A DNA stretch of 64,000 bases from Sideroxyarcus emersonii (lineage in GTDB: Bacteria > Pseudomonadota > Gammaproteobacteria > Burkholderiales > Gallionellaceae), in NCBI RefSeq assembly GCF_021654335.1, contig NZ_AP023423.1:280001-344000 (forward strand), given 5' to 3'. Positions within the stretch are counted from its first letter, which is position 1. Every line of letters begins with the position of its first letter. Shown here piece by piece: positions 63,347-64,000 of this stretch. Both the position numbers and the translations under genes were made by a program. The notes under the pieces are model-generated. The model saw nothing but the letters and a program-made list of their open reading frames with translations, was not told the origin of the DNA and did no database searches.

Positions 63347-64000
63347 TTACTTGATGGAACGGTAGGTCACTTCATTCCATGGATATAACCCGGTCGATTG
63401 ATAAACATGCCTTCTAATCCTGTTATTTGTTTTTATCGCAAGGAAGAGGAGATGGCTTGCATATCCATCCACTAGTTTTCTAGTTACCTTGTGGCTTGTA
63501 TTGATTCGGTGAGCTATGGAGCCACGCAGCGAAATGAGCGCACTCAATTTATCTTTAGACTGTTTATTTGGCATATGCTTCCAAGTCCAGCATGCAGACA
63601 GAGTTTCAAGCCCAAGAACATTCTTGTAGAGATCATCAATATTTCCAGCACGTGGGGTATTGAATGGTCCAAGATGCTTTGAAAGCATGGCCTTGTAATG
63701 GCTTTTCGCTACCAATTTCCACCCACCATCAGCCAGCTCCCAAACTTTGATGTCGTTCTTATCGACTTTTAGCTCCAAAGCAATCGACTTCAATAGTTCC
63801 TTCGGCAAATTTGTAGGGGACTTAACATTGTCTATTATGAAGCTTAACCCGGCTTCAGCGGCATCTTCGATAAAGGCTTCCCAGCAGGCAACCAAAAGTA
63901 CCGCACACGATTTGGTAAGAACTTCATGAGTATGGTGAGTCTTCTTTCCTGAGTTCTTCTCTTCGTGTAGCTTTAGTAATTCGAGAGCCTGTAACGCATT
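63347..64000 (-). CDS. HEPN-domain protein (RiboL-PSP-type), 5' end beyond the window
   Basis: The frame stays open to the window edge, so the gene starts beyond 64000; 217 residues are visible. Residues from MVACWEAFIEDAAEAGLSFI to the end match RiboL-PSP-HEPN proteins, with the RNase motif R-x4-H in LRGSIAHRIN. Such domains are common in RNA-cleaving toxins and defence systems. AT-richer than the neighbouring mutY, and next to the repeat element, which fits acquired DNA. Confidence 0.72.
   Translation of the reverse strand, partial: NALQALELLKLHEEKNSGKKTHHTHEVLTKSCAVLLVACWEAFIEDAAEAGLSFIIDNVKSPTNLPKELLKSIALELKVDKNDIKVWELADGGWKLVAKSHYKAMLSKHLGPFNTPRAGNIDDLYKNVLGLETLSACWTWKHMPNKQSKDKLSALISLRGSIAHRINTSHKVTRKLVDGYASHLLFLAIKTNNRIRRHVYQSTGLYPWNEVTYRSIK

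Overview
The window looks like a betaproteobacterial chromosome, probably Nitrosomonadales and perhaps a Gallionellaceae-type (Sideroxydans-like) microaerophile. The evidence is the gene order yicC-gmk-rpoZ-spoT and rph-rdgB-hemW, the thiS-thiG-trmB block, a complete cbb3 oxidase locus beside fnr/hemN, cbbQ/cbbO genes, and a protein resembling the betaproteobacterial proteasome homologue. The species assignment is inference. Most of the window is GC-rich; about 25.1-27.9 kb is visibly AT-richer.

Left part (1-24.6 kb). The 3' part of a 23S rRNA gene, a 5S rRNA gene and the rrn terminator are followed directly by a pigment gene cluster of about 22 kb on the + strand. It has FabF-type ketosynthase, chain-length-factor, FabA/Z and FabG genes, two acyl carrier proteins, an acyl activating enzyme, acyltransferases, a LolA-like carrier and an RND/MMPL exporter. 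These are the parts of an aryl polyene (APE)/xanthomonadin pathway. Inside it lie DarA and DarB homologues, which make dialkylresorcinols (DAR), and near its end a XanB2/Hyg5-type chorismatase that could supply hydroxybenzoate starter. The likely product is an APE-DAR hybrid pigment of the flexirubin/arcuflavin type. A BtrH-like acyltransferase is a candidate for joining the halves. The cluster trails into a B12-type radical SAM protein and a FemAB/GNAT-like protein.

Middle left (24.7-28 kb). After a bacteriohemerythrin comes an AT-rich segment that reads as an integron gene-cassette array without an integrase: one attI-like site, two well-formed attC sites and one degenerate attC, carrying four genes. 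Three of these resemble nucleases (GIY-YIG, PIN, PD-(D/E)XK) and one is a DUF2321-like zinc protein.

Middle (28-46 kb). Mostly core genes: an LPP20-like protein, the proteasome homologue divergent from pabB, a c-type cytochrome, cbbQ/cbbO, a FlK-like thioesterase, spoT-rpoZ-gmk-yicC, a PP2C phosphatase, rph-rdgB-hemW, two PsiF-repeat paralogues whose terminators derive from the end of hemW, trmB, thiG, thiS and tRNA-Gly(CCC).

Right part (46-64 kb). ccoNOQP, a 39-residue membrane peptide, ccoG, ccoH, ccoI and ccoS form the cbb3 oxidase structural and assembly region, followed by fnr and hemN around an FNR box. An NMO-type flavoprotein, an AsmA protein, mutY, a hairpin-rich intergenic repeat and a 5'-truncated HEPN-domain gene end the window. 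No transposase, phage gene or CRISPR array was seen.
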